Below, in pieces: positions 1 through 7,893 of a stretch of 11,529 nt of DNA. The DNA comes from Stramonita haemastoma (lineage: Eukaryota > Mollusca > Gastropoda > Neogastropoda > Muricidae). Location: positions 44,551,675 through 44,563,203 of the forward strand of contig CM060326.1 of NCBI GenBank assembly GCA_030674155.1, given 5' to 3'. The notes under the pieces were generated by a model. That model was not told the DNA's origin. It made no database searches and worked only from the letters and a program-made list of their open reading frames with translations. The position numbers and the translations under genes are program-made. Position 1 is the first letter of the stretch. Each line of letters starts with the position of its first letter.

Positions 1-111
1 TCTCTCTTTGTTTATATAATGCAGTACTTCTCTCTGCTTTGGTGTAGTCGGTTGATTCTCCTTCTGTTCCATTTGGCGTATTTTCCTTAAAACATTGACA
101 AAGAAGGAAAG
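1..111. other. Unannotated left edge
   Basis: Short stretch before the first SINE. It begins with a few CT dinucleotides and is otherwise AT-leaning unique sequence. I see no coding potential, repeat or RNA signature in it. Confidence 0.5.
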
Positions 112-179
112 TGGCTGGACGGTTTACACGTTCATTCATTTGCCTAAAAAGTAAACCATAAGGTTCTGGGTTTGATTCC
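112..179 (+). promoter_or_regulatory. Internal Pol III promoter of SINE copy 1 (A and B boxes)
   Basis: The A-like box lies at 112-122 and the B-like box at 169-179. The B box differs from the GGTTCGANTCC consensus at one position (T for C). The sequence is a tRNA remnant and does not fold into a convincing cloverleaf by eye, so it is not annotated as a tRNA gene. Confidence 0.5.
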
Positions 180-500
180 CAGCCTCGCCTTTTCTTCCCA
201 ATGTGATAGGGAAATCAAACTGAATGTCAAGTCTTTCGGAGGAGACTCTAAACCAGACGGACCCATGTGCTTACAGACTTGCGCACGGCAAAAGAACCTA
301 TGACAGCTGAAAATCCGAAAGAGTAATAAAGGTACCTCCTGACTGCCCTGGCACAATTTGTAGCCTCAATACCTAACTGTAACCCCGAAGTCGGAATGCG
401 GGTACCTTGATGAAGGGGCGGGGGTGGAGGGGGGAGGGGGAACGGTCGCACATAAAAATGATCACTATGGAAGGACCTCTAGTCTCCATTCGAGGAAAGA
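112..500 (+). mobile_element. SINE copy 1, tRNA-derived, mosaic
   Basis: The head has an RNA polymerase III A-box-like sequence (tggctggacgg, 112-122) and a B-box-like sequence (ggtttgattcc, 169-179) at tRNA-like spacing. The central part (230-297) contains agtctttcgg, gagac, taaacc, cccatgt, gcgcacg and aaaagaa in the same order as SINE copy 2. The 3' part (388-412 and 444-490) contains tcggaatgcgggtacctt, ggtcgcacataaaaatg and ctctag, matching the 3' part of SINE copy 3 (3859-3884, 3912-3960). The element is therefore built of modules shared with two different SINE types. A G-rich patch at 414-440 has expanded inside the tail. Such elements are non-coding and depend on a LINE reverse transcriptase to move; this copy is diverged and probably dead. 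The two small minus-strand ORFs across it are chance. The ends are approximate and I found no clear target-site duplication. Confidence 0.72.
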
Positions 501-625
501 AAACAGAATGACATGCTACAGATGTGGATATAGTTTATTCTGATGACAGAGTTGTTACATCTGTTTTTAGTCTTGCTGTCCTATTCTGCTGGACATCAGT
601 GGCGAAGGTCCATCAGTGGATCGGT

Positions 626-693
626 GGTCTAGAGATAACACGCCTGTCTAAAAAGTGGAAAGCCCGGGTAGGAGTATGCGGTGGTTCGAATCC
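626..693 (+). promoter_or_regulatory. Internal Pol III promoter of SINE copy 2
   Basis: The A-like box at 626-636 and an exact match to the B-box consensus at 683-693 are spaced as in a tRNA gene. The region lacks a clear acceptor-stem pairing and continues directly into the SINE body, so it is a tRNA-derived promoter and not a tRNA. Confidence 0.6.
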
Positions 694-752
694 CGTCTGG
701 GCCCTAAACTTTTTCCCCATCTATTAGACCATGAGTGGTGGTTTGGATGCTA

Positions 753-783
<31 letters not shown>

Positions 784-790
784 CATGTAT

Positions 791-824
791 TACACATCAT
801 TATTTAGTACACATCATTATTTAG
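791..824. repeat. 17-bp perfect tandem duplication inside SINE copy 2
   Basis: tacacatcattatttag occurs at 791-807 and again at 808-824 without a mismatch. It sits between two core motifs that are close together in SINE copy 1, so it is probably a local duplication private to this copy or its subfamily. Confidence 0.9.
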
Positions 825-917
825 CGCACGTAAAAGAAGCCACTCTGATAGGGGAAAAAATACAGTTGCAGACAGGAAAAAGAAAAAAAATGTGTGGCGC
901 AGCATTTGTGGCGACGC

Positions 918-935
918 GCTCTCCCCAAGGAGAGC
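918..935 (+). other. Perfect hairpin in the 3' region of SINE copy 2
   Basis: gctctcc (918-924), loop ccaa (925-928) and ggagagc (929-935) form a 7-bp stem with no mismatch. It lies about 60-90 bases upstream of the ATACA tail. Because the rest of this copy is diverged, an intact stem is notable. A role in recognition by a partner LINE reverse transcriptase is a guess. Confidence 0.65.
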
Positions 936-1024
936 AGCCTGAATTTCACGCAGATAACTCTGCCGTGGCTCGAAGTGATTTACAAAGCAAACAATATAAT
1001 ACAATATACTACAATACAATACAT

Positions 1025-1281
1025 ATACAGGGCGACTGCTGTCAATGTCAGATGCGTTGAGAACTAATTTTAGTGGTATTGGTGTTGTGACTGTCGTAGG
1101 TGCGTTTGTTGTCGTTGCTGTTATGATTGTTATTGTTGTTATAGCTGCTGTACTGCTACACTTGCTATTGTTGTTAAAATTGCCTTGTTATGGTCGCTTT
1201 GTTATGATTGCCTTGTTGTTGACGTTGTTGCTGTTGACGAAGATGACGACTTCGATATCGAATGAGGAGGAGAAGGAGGAG

Positions 1282-1312
<31 letters not shown>

Positions 1313-1859
1313 TCTGTATGACTTATTTTCTTCTTGTCATTGATATCATCAAAGTTTGTGTTTTGATTAATCGATTGATTGATCGATCGATCGACTGAAT
1401 GATTGATTGATTGAATTTTATTGTTAGGCCACCACTGTTCTTTTCGTTGTTGTTGTCGATGTTATGTGTTGTCAACGTGAATATTTGTTGTTGTTACCGC
1501 TGCTTCTGTTAGCTAGTGTTGATGTTGATTTGCTGCTGGTTTTCTTTAATGATTTATCATTTATTTATTTATCTATTTATCTGCTTATTCATTTATTGTT
1601 TTATATCGAGGATAATGGAATAAGCTTTCATGTGCTTCTTTACATCCAGTCCCCGTGTGTACGTGGTTTTGTATATTTTGTTTCTGATTCAGTATTATCA
1701 TTGTTGTTCTTCTTACTGTCGAAACTGTCATCGTTGTCGTAGTTTCTGCTGTTGTTAATACTGTTATTGCCGCTCTGTCTTTTGCTGTCATGGGTATTCC
1801 TGGCTTTGCTGCTGGTGTTGTTGTTATTGTTGTCAATATTTTATTGTCCTGTCGTTTTG

Positions 1860-1860
<1 letters not shown>
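1025..1860. repeat. Cryptic simple sequence (TTG/GTT-rich, GAC, GATT, TTTA)
   Basis: Long stretch with no gene. It is a degenerate mixture of TTG, GTC and GCT triplets. Within it are a (GAC)n run at about 1287-1311, a GATT/GATC patch at 1365-1417 and a TTTA/TCTA patch at 1554-1600. The open reading frames here encode only V/L/I-rich or T-rich low-complexity peptides, as expected of degenerate triplet repeats, and show no domain or consistent start. Confidence 0.7.

Positions 1861-1861
<1 letters not shown>

Positions 1862-1928
<67 letters not shown>
1862..1928. repeat. (CT)n microsatellite
   Basis: A pure CT dinucleotide array of about 67 bases, followed by short TG runs at 1931-1939 and 1959-1973. 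Pure pyrimidine/purine mirror repeats of this kind can adopt triplex (H-DNA) structure under supercoiling. Confidence 0.97.
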
Positions 1929-1931
<3 letters not shown>

Positions 1932-2062
1932 GTGTGTGTGAGTGTTGTTGGTTATGAGTGTGTGTGTGTGTGTTTTCCAGAGCCACACTGTCCCTGCACA
2001 CGCACCCCACAGCATGCATGCAGTCAAGGTCGTTCAATGTCGCATCGATTCCCGCCACACGC

Positions 2063-2216
2063 CTGCCCTCCCTCCCTCCTTCCCCTCTTCCCTACCCCTA
2101 CCCCTCCTCCCCACCACCACTACCACCCTTAACCCCCCACCCCACACTCCCTCCTCGTCCTCCTCCTCGTGCACTCTAGTCCCCCTCCCTCCCTCCTTCC
2201 CCCTCCCCCTGCCTCT
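2063..2216. repeat. C/T-rich polypyrimidine tract
   Basis: Nearly continuous pyrimidine sequence built of ccctcc, cctcctt and ccaccac blocks, with few purines. The proline- and serine-rich ORFs across it are artefacts of composition. It is partly complementary to the purine tract at 2291-2392. Confidence 0.85.
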
Positions 2217-2262
2217 CATGCACTCGCATGCCTTCCAACTGCCCGCAATCTGCTGTTGTTGA

Positions 2263-2394
2263 TGATGTCACATTACGTCATGCTTTGAAACGGGGTGGGA
2301 GAGTGGGGAGGGGGGAAGGGTAGAACAGAGTGGAGGGAAGAGGAAAGGAGGGAGGGAGAGGGGGAGGGGGTGGGAAGGGAGGGGGCGGGGCTGG
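2263..2394. promoter_or_regulatory. Candidate regulatory cluster: CRE-like pair plus GC box
   Basis: TGATGTCA (2263-2270) and TTACGTCA (2273-2280) are two CREB/ATF-type octamers whose starts are 10 bases apart, about one helical turn. About 100 bases on, gggggcggggctgg (2381-2394) is a good GC box of the Sp1/KLF type. No gene is recognisable downstream on either strand. The GC box lies in a G-rich purine tract where such a match is easy to get by chance, so function is speculative. Confidence 0.2.
2291..2392. repeat. G-rich polypurine tract
   Basis: A purine tract with many runs of three to six G separated by one to four bases, which fits potential G-quadruplex formation on the plus strand. 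It is partly the reverse complement of the pyrimidine tract at 2063-2216. Confidence 0.8.
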
Positions 2395-2700
2395 CTAGGA
2401 TGCTGCCAGAATCTTAGTCACTGTGACCTGAAGGCGAAGGACGAGGAATCCCCACTACGACTACAACTACTACGATTACTACGACAGCGATGCTCGCTCA
2501 GCGCAATACTGCTTCTCAGAGACACAACACAGGAGAGAGAGGGAGAGAGAGAGAGTAAAGGAGGAGGTCGGTGGTGATGGAGGGAGGAAGATGAGGAGTG
2601 GAGGGTGAGGGTGGGGTGAGGGTGGGGATGTGAGGATGAAGAAGGGAAGGGAAGGGGAGGGGGAGGAAGGGAGGGTGAAGAGGCTGTTTCCAAGCTGAGG
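2395..2700. other. Unique patch then GA-rich low complexity
   Basis: 2400-2525 is mostly unique and contains an imperfect CTACGA/CTACAA triplet patch at 2453-2486. 2527-2690 is a purine-rich GA/GGGTGA low-complexity block. The minus-strand ORFs through it give serine/proline-rich peptides of simple composition. I see no gene. Confidence 0.6.
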
Positions 2701-2749
2701 TGGCCCTGACTTTTCTGTAAAAATAGAAGAGATAGAAGAGAAGACCTTT

Positions 2750-2860
2750 TCTTTTTTTTTTCTTTGATTTTTTTTTCTTGTCATTTTTTCCCCCCTCTTT
2801 ATTTTGCTTTTTTTTTCCTTCCTTTTTTTTTTTCTTTCCTTCCTTTTTTCGGAAGCCTTT
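2750..2860. repeat. T-rich polypyrimidine tract
   Basis: Runs of seven to eleven T separated by C or CC, with one ccccctc block. This is low-complexity sequence. The lysine-rich minus-strand peptide and the phenylalanine-rich plus-strand peptide are by-products of it. Confidence 0.85.
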
Positions 2861-2934
2861 GTTGTGTCCATCGTCGCTCGCGTTGGCGCCAGGAGGGGGT
2901 TTGTTTGTTTGTGATGTGGAATTGTTTGGGGCTT

Positions 2935-3056
2935 TGTTTTGTTTTGTTTTACTGTGTTCTGTTTTTGGCTTTGTTTTGGTTTTGTTGTGCTCTGTTCTGC
3001 TTTGGCTTTGTTTTGATTTGTTTTGCTGTGTGGTCTGTTCGGCTTTGTTGTTGTTG

Positions 3057-3114
<58 letters not shown>
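2935..3114. repeat. TTTG-rich block, (TTG)n and (GT)n array
   Basis: 2935-3045 is a degenerate tandem of ctttgttttg-type words. A (TTG)n run at about 3046-3060 leads into a pure (GT)n array at 3060-3114. G-rich sequence follows at 3115-3140. The cysteine/valine-rich ORFs across it are translated GT repeats. Confidence 0.92.
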
Positions 3115-3116
<2 letters not shown>

Positions 3117-3140
3117 AGGGGGGGTGGAGGGGAGGGGGGC

Positions 3141-3308
3141 CGTGTGAGGATGGCCTGTCTATTATTAGATCACACGGTGGTCAGAGCTGCGAGTTGAGGT
3201 GAGGAATTAGGACTGAAAGAAAGCAGGTCAGAGGTCACCCACCGTGCATGTAGATCTAGATGCTGGCTGTGTATGTTCAAGGTGTGTTGTGTGTTGTTGT
3301 GCATGTGT
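3141..3308. other. Unique non-coding sequence between repeats
   Basis: No ORF, RNA or mobile-element signature is visible. The only notable item is the DR1 motif at 3225-3237, listed separately. Confidence 0.5.
3225..3237 (+). promoter_or_regulatory. Perfect DR1 nuclear-receptor half-site pair
   Basis: AGGTCA (3225-3230), a one-base spacer G and AGGTCA (3232-3237) match the direct-repeat-1 element at all 12 defined positions. DR1 is the classic site for RXR homodimers and heterodimers, HNF4 and COUP-TF, all conserved in animals. No target gene is visible in the window, so activity is unproven. Confidence 0.35.
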
Positions 3309-3390
3309 GACAGGCAGATAGGCAGACATGCAGATGGACAGACGGGCAGACAGGCAGACGGACAGAGAAGCAGGCAGACAAGCAGATCGA
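3309..3390. repeat. Degenerate GGCAGACA minisatellite/microsatellite
   Basis: Repeated words gacaggcaga, ggcagaca, tgcagatg and gacgggca, with roughly four- and eight-base periodicity. This is a decayed (GACA)n-type array. Confidence 0.8.
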
Positions 3391-3585
3391 TATCAGATTC
3401 ATTTTTTAGTTCTAGTGTTTAGTGTTCCCCAGAAGTTTGTTACATAGAGTGAAACATTACACATTCGCTGCACCGCAGGAGCCGGGCACCCCCCTGGACA
3501 CGACTGTGCTTCATCTAGAATTGACAGACCCCTATGTGTCAATGAACTTTCAGGTGCATGCTGTATATTTCATATTTCCATACAA

Positions 3586-3980
3586 CGGACACCATAGCTG
3601 TGTGGCTAAGATCATTCAACTTCAATCCCATGAGTCCATGAAGTCGTGGATTCGAATCTAGGCGGTGTCTGGTGAATAAAGGGTGGGGACTTTTACGTTC
3701 TCCATGGTCAACTTCAATTGCAGGCCCGTCAATGGTTTAATTCCTGTCGCGTGTAAACACATACAGATGATCAAATATGCACGTTAAAACCTCCGTTCGT
3801 TATTCATGTCAGCGTTTGGTAGGTAACGGAAACTCGAACATACCTAGCATTCATCCCTGAACTCGGAATGCAGCTACCTTCATGGTGTGCAAAAATAAAC
3901 AACACAAAAAAGGTCGCATACATAAAAATGTTACCATTGGTGTCCCTCAGAGCTCTAGCCCAGGAACGGGGGAAAAAAGT
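3586..3980 (+). mobile_element. SINE copy 3, gastropod-type tRNA-derived SINE
   Basis: The A-box-like tggctaagatc lies at 3603-3613 and the B-box-like gattcgaatct at 3649-3659 (two mismatches to consensus). The body contains a string of motifs I remember from a very abundant gastropod repeat: ggtgaataaagggtgg, tcaacttcaattgcaggccc, gtgtaaacacatacag, gatcaaatatgcacgttaaa, atgtcagcgtttggtagg, ctcggaatgcagctacc and ggtcgcatacataaaaatg. It ends near ctctagcccaggaacggggg. Its 3' part matches that of SINE copy 1. The 79-residue ORF running into the head is fortuitous. The element is diverged and no target-site duplication was found; the boundaries are good to about 20 bases. Confidence 0.82.
3603..3659 (+). 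promoter_or_regulatory. Internal Pol III promoter of SINE copy 3
   Basis: A-like box at 3603-3613 and B-like box at 3649-3659 at tRNA-like spacing. It is a tRNA remnant rather than a tRNA gene. Confidence 0.5.
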
Positions 3981-4035
3981 ATCCTCATACCATTGGCCAC
4001 AGTTAGCCTATTATCCCACGAGAGGGGAATGGTGG

Positions 4036-4199
4036 ATAGGCTAGCTCAGTCTCTGTGACGAAGGCAGCTGTGTGTTACAGCTTCTTCCAAGTCTCTGTGG
4101 AGCTTCTTGGCCACTGGGTGCAGTCAGGCCAGATCCTCTTTCGGAGTGCCTCATGTAGCGGGCAGGACTGCAGCAATGTTCTGTTGTCTGGCTGCCAGT
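4036..4199 (-). mobile_element. Decayed LINE, C-terminal end of the polyprotein
   Basis: On the minus strand, TGSQTTEH (4199-4176) leads, after a one-base frame change, into LLQSCPLHEALRKRIWPD and about a dozen further residues (4176-4078). A stop at 4077-4075 follows, and then HTAAFVTETELAY (4074-4036). Many animal LINE polyproteins end with a Cys/His-rich tail of this form: QT-x-EH-xLQ-xCPL, R-x-x-xWP, then a helix ending T-x-xF-x-x-xTGL. The order and spacing here fit that pattern. The frame change and the internal stop show that it is dead. Upstream minus-strand sequence (4200-4330) is too decayed for me to extend the reading with confidence. The fragment lies tail-to-tail with SINE copy 3. 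It could be the same family as the LINE at the right end, but nothing here links them. Confidence 0.55.
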
Positions 4200-4383
4200 C
4201 TTGTTAAGAGCACTGGGTATATGATGGTTGTTTAGGTGAATGGGGTTTGAGGGTGATTACTTGATGTTCTATGAGTGTTTGAGCCGACATAGGATCTGGC
4301 TGTCAAGGCACCCCAAGGATTTAAAAGTTAATTGGGTTAGACCCATTGTTGATTTCAGGGGAAACCCTCTCGTAGCACTTATT
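4200..4383. other. Unique sequence, possibly more decayed LINE
   Basis: Immediately upstream (in minus-strand terms) of the LINE C-terminal fragment. I see no continuous reading frame; short peptides vaguely recall the region before LINE Cys/His tails but are not good enough to annotate. Confidence 0.25.
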
Positions 4384-4484
4384 TGTTAATTAATTGATTG
4401 ACTAATTGATTGATTGATTGACACATTCAAACACACACACACTTACACACACGCGCGCGCGCGCAAACACAAACAGAGAGACTG
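4384..4484. repeat. (GATT)n, (CA)n and (CG)n compound simple repeat
   Basis: A TTAA/GATT patch at 4384-4422 is followed by CA repeats and a pure CG run at about 4452-4464 flanked by CA. Alternating purine-pyrimidine CG/CA sequence is the classic Z-DNA-forming type. Confidence 0.85.
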
Positions 4485-4918
4485 ACAGAAAAAAAGGGAA
4501 GTCACAAACTTCCAAACCTCCACAACCATAACAATCAAAATAAGCCACAACCTTTCAATAAACCATGTACTATAAACAAAACTCCATCACTCTCCCCCTG
4601 CAACCCCCACCCCACCCCACCACACCACCACCCCCATACAACCCCCCTCCTTACCCCCACCCCCCCATCCCCCACCCCCAACCTCCAATCAGGTGAGAGT
4701 TGTGGCTACCTTGGTGTGAACATCAGCAGACTGAGGGCTTAACATTCCCGCACACATCTGACCCTCGCCCTCAGCCCCCTTGACGAAGTCGGTCCTGAGC
4801 CGGAAGACATGCAAACATGGCCACAACCATGAGAGTAGGCTCCCCTGATTGCCGCCATTCCTCCTAGCCTCGCTTTCGTCTTCTCACAATGCCCTTTCGC
4901 TAGGCCCTATACAATGGC
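4485..4918. other. Non-coding sequence with a C-rich patch
   Basis: 4591-4685 is C-rich (cccccacccca words). The rest is unique with no supported ORF, RNA or transposon motif. Confidence 0.55.
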
Positions 4919-4977
4919 GGTGTGTGTGTGTGGTGGGGGGGGGGGGGGGGGGGGATGTATGTGTGTGTGAAGGGGGG

Positions 4978-5038
<61 letters not shown>

Positions 5039-5179
5039 GTGTGTTGTGTGTGAGAGAGAGAGAGAGATGTGTCGGTGTGTGTGTTTGTATGTGTGTGTGC
5101 GTGCGTGTGTGTGTGTGTGCATGTGTGTGTGAGAGAGAGAAGGGTGTGTGTGTATGTGTGTGTGCGTGAGTGTGTGAGT

Positions 5180-5225
<46 letters not shown>

Positions 5226-5234
5226 TGTGTGTTT
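4919..5234. repeat. Compound GT/G/GA microsatellite cluster
   Basis: TG repeats, a run of 20 G (4935-4954), a long pure (TG)n at 4981-5037, (GA)n at about 5052-5066, then mixed GT with GA, GTAT and GCGT interruptions to about 5234. All valine/cysteine-rich peptides in this interval are translated repeat. Confidence 0.95.
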
Positions 5235-5560
5235 AGCTATCGGTTTCTGTTCTCTCTCTTTTGTTTGATGTTGATGTGTGTGTGTGTGTGGTCAAGTAGA
5301 GTTGGCTTTACTGCTATGTCCACTTCTTATACCATCTCTTTCAATTCTACACACTGTCCCTCAGTCATGTATCTCGCTTCCCCACTCCACCCCACACCCC
5401 CCATCTCTTCCGTTTCCGCGCTGTTTCTCCCTGTTCAAACAACGTTTCTCCCTGGTCAAACTAGTGGGTACATGTTCCGCGCACAGATGTAAGGCACAGG
5501 ACAGATGTGACATACAGGGAAAAGGTCATTTGTCACAGATATTATGGCAAAACAGTATAA

Positions 5561-5562
<2 letters not shown>
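5235..5562. other. Unique sequence, no gene seen
   Basis: About 330 bases between two GT arrays, pyrimidine-leaning, with no domain, RNA or element recognised. The ORFs entering it start in the flanking microsatellites. Confidence 0.5.
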
Positions 5563-5563
<1 letters not shown>

Positions 5564-5649
<86 letters not shown>

Positions 5650-5660
5650 GTGTGTGTGTG
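5564..5660. repeat. (GT)n microsatellite
   Basis: A pure GT array of about 85 bases (5564-5648), continued by tgtgtgtgtgtg after one TTG interruption to about 5660. Confidence 0.97.
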
Positions 5661-6145
5661 CAGCGAATGCTTTGTTGTTATCGTTGTGATATTTTTGTTG
5701 CTATAACTGTGACAGCTTCGTTGTTATGGTAGCGGTAGTTGATATGTGTTGATATAGCAGTGATATCAATAAAAAGAATATGGTACATGTCAAATATGAA
5801 ATGACTTTCTTAAAAACGTTATTGGAAAATAAAAGTATGATTCAATTAAAGCATGTGAAAGCAATTTCATGTAAGGTTAGAGATTCATTATTGGCTGCAA
5901 GAACTATAAAAGTGGCAGGAGGAGAAAAGTGGAAAGGGAAGTGAGAATATCACGAAATAGATAGCTCGAAGTGCTTACAAAGTCTGCCGATAAAAGATAT
6001 GCTTGAAGTGCCTTTTTTAAAAAGTGGAGAGAGATTGAACATGACATATATCAGAAGGGGAAGAGTTTCACATCTGACGTGCACAACAGGAGAAAGCCCT
6101 TATCACCAAAAGTTTGTGAACAGATTCTTGTAACTGATAGCAGAC
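5661..6145. other. AT-rich unique sequence, no gene seen
   Basis: About 485 bases of AT-rich sequence without a long ORF, tRNA-like head or LINE motif. It could be intergenic, intronic or an unrecognised old element. Confidence 0.5.
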
Positions 6146-6174
6146 TGTGTGTGTGTGTGTGTGTGTGTGGTGTT

Positions 6175-6241
<67 letters not shown>

Positions 6242-6334
6242 AAGAGAAAGAGAGAGAGACAGAGACAGAGACAGAGACAAAGAGACAGACAGACAGACAG
6301 ACAGAGAGATAGATAGATAGATAGATAGATAGAT

Positions 6335-6429
<95 letters not shown>

Positions 6430-6453
6430 GACAGACAGACAGACAGACAAACA
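6146..6453. repeat. Compound GT-GA-GACA-GATA-GACA microsatellite
   Basis: Successive blocks: (GT)n 6146-6226 with one GGTGTTG interruption, (GA)n 6226-6262, (GACAGA)n to about 6290, (GACA)n to about 6304, (GATA)n about 6308-6406 with one atgata slip at 6331-6336, then (GACA)n to 6453. Each block differs from the next by one base substitution in the unit, so it looks like stepwise unit conversion along one array. The long minus-strand Ser/Leu/Tyr-Ile and Thr-His ORFs here are artefacts. Confidence 0.97.
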
Positions 6454-6712
6454 GACCGAAGGAGAGAGCAATGGTTGGAGAGATATTTCCACTAATATCC
6501 TTGTCACTTTTTATCGAAGCCAATGAAAATCTAACTAATGTAACTATTTCAGGAATTCCAAGAAGATGGGTTTTGCCTCAAACCGGAATTCTTTTACATT
6601 TCTTTTAGCTATTTTGTTTTCCTTCCACTGGGATGTTTCCCTTAGAGATGCTCGGGGCCTGTCAGTTTACATTTTGTATCCCCACCTGAAAATTCTGTGT
6701 CTTCATAGGATT
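6454..6712. other. Unique sequence, no gene seen
   Basis: About 260 bases without a supported feature. A splice-acceptor-like taactatttcag precedes gaattccaagaag at about 6540-6565, but no partner exon or domain supports it. Confidence 0.45.
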
Positions 6713-7370
<658 letters not shown>

Positions 7371-7449
7371 ACGTGCATGCATGCATGCATGCATGCATAC
7401 ATACATACATACATACATACATACATACATACATACATACATACATACA

Positions 7450-7480
<31 letters not shown>

Positions 7481-7729
7481 CATTACATAATACATACATA
7501 CATACATACATACATACATACATACATACATACATACATACATACATACATACATACATACATACATACATTACATAATACATACATACATACATACATA
7601 CATACATACATACATACATACATACATTACATAATACATACATACATACATACATACATACATACATACATACATACATACATACATACATACATACATA
7701 CATACATACATACATACATACATACATAC
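7371..7729. repeat. (CATA)n microsatellite with recurrent interruption
   Basis: It begins as (CATG)n at 7373-7397, which is self-complementary (TGCATGCA), then becomes (CATA)n to 7729. A simple interruption (catt) occurs at 7448. An identical longer interruption, cattacataata, occurs at 7481, 7569 and 7625. Shared interruptions at distances of 88 and 56 bases indicate duplication of array segments. The tyrosine-isoleucine-histidine ORF of 200 codons through it is translated repeat. Confidence 0.97.
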
Positions 7730-7788
7730 GCACATGCACACACACACGCACTCGCACACACGCACACACACTCACACACACACACATT

Positions 7789-7842
<54 letters not shown>

Positions 7843-7862
7843 ACCCCCACCCCCCCGCCCCC

Positions 7863-7893
<31 letters not shown>

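Larger units (their letters stand above)
605..1024 (+). mobile_element. SINE copy 2, tRNA-derived, with (ATACA)n tail
   Basis: The head is tRNA-like, with an A-box-like ggtctagagat (626-636) and a perfect B box ggttcgaatcc (683-693). The core at 752-787 reads agtctttcggatgagacg, then taaaccgaggtcccatgt, and resumes with gcgcacgtaaaagaa at 825-839. The 3' region contains ggcgacgcgctctcc, a perfect hairpin at 918-935, and gaatttcacgcagataa. It ends in an imperfect tail of repeated ATACA at about 990-1024. From memory this core and tail closely resemble a SINE common in molluscan genomes; I could not run the comparison. The 109-residue plus-strand ORF across the element is fortuitous. Copy 2 shares its core with SINE copy 1 but not its 3' end. 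The left boundary is uncertain by about 20 bases. Confidence 0.8.

Noticed and set aside
683..693. Perfect tRNA B box suggesting a tRNA gene
   Set aside because: No matching acceptor stem or complete cloverleaf could be drawn and the sequence continues into a SINE core, so it is a SINE promoter.
3309..3390. Regularly spaced short repeats resembling a CRISPR array
   Set aside because: Units are 4-8 bases and degenerate, with no spacers; it is a simple eukaryotic-type array.
6068..6523. 151- and 134-codon minus-strand ORFs with Leu-Ser and Tyr-Leu-Ser-Ile repeats
   Set aside because: They are translations of the GATA/GACA/GA/GT compound microsatellite.
6540..6630. Possible exon after a splice-acceptor-like taactatttcag
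   Set aside because: The reading frame that follows is short, there is no donor or second exon, and the peptide has no recognisable feature.
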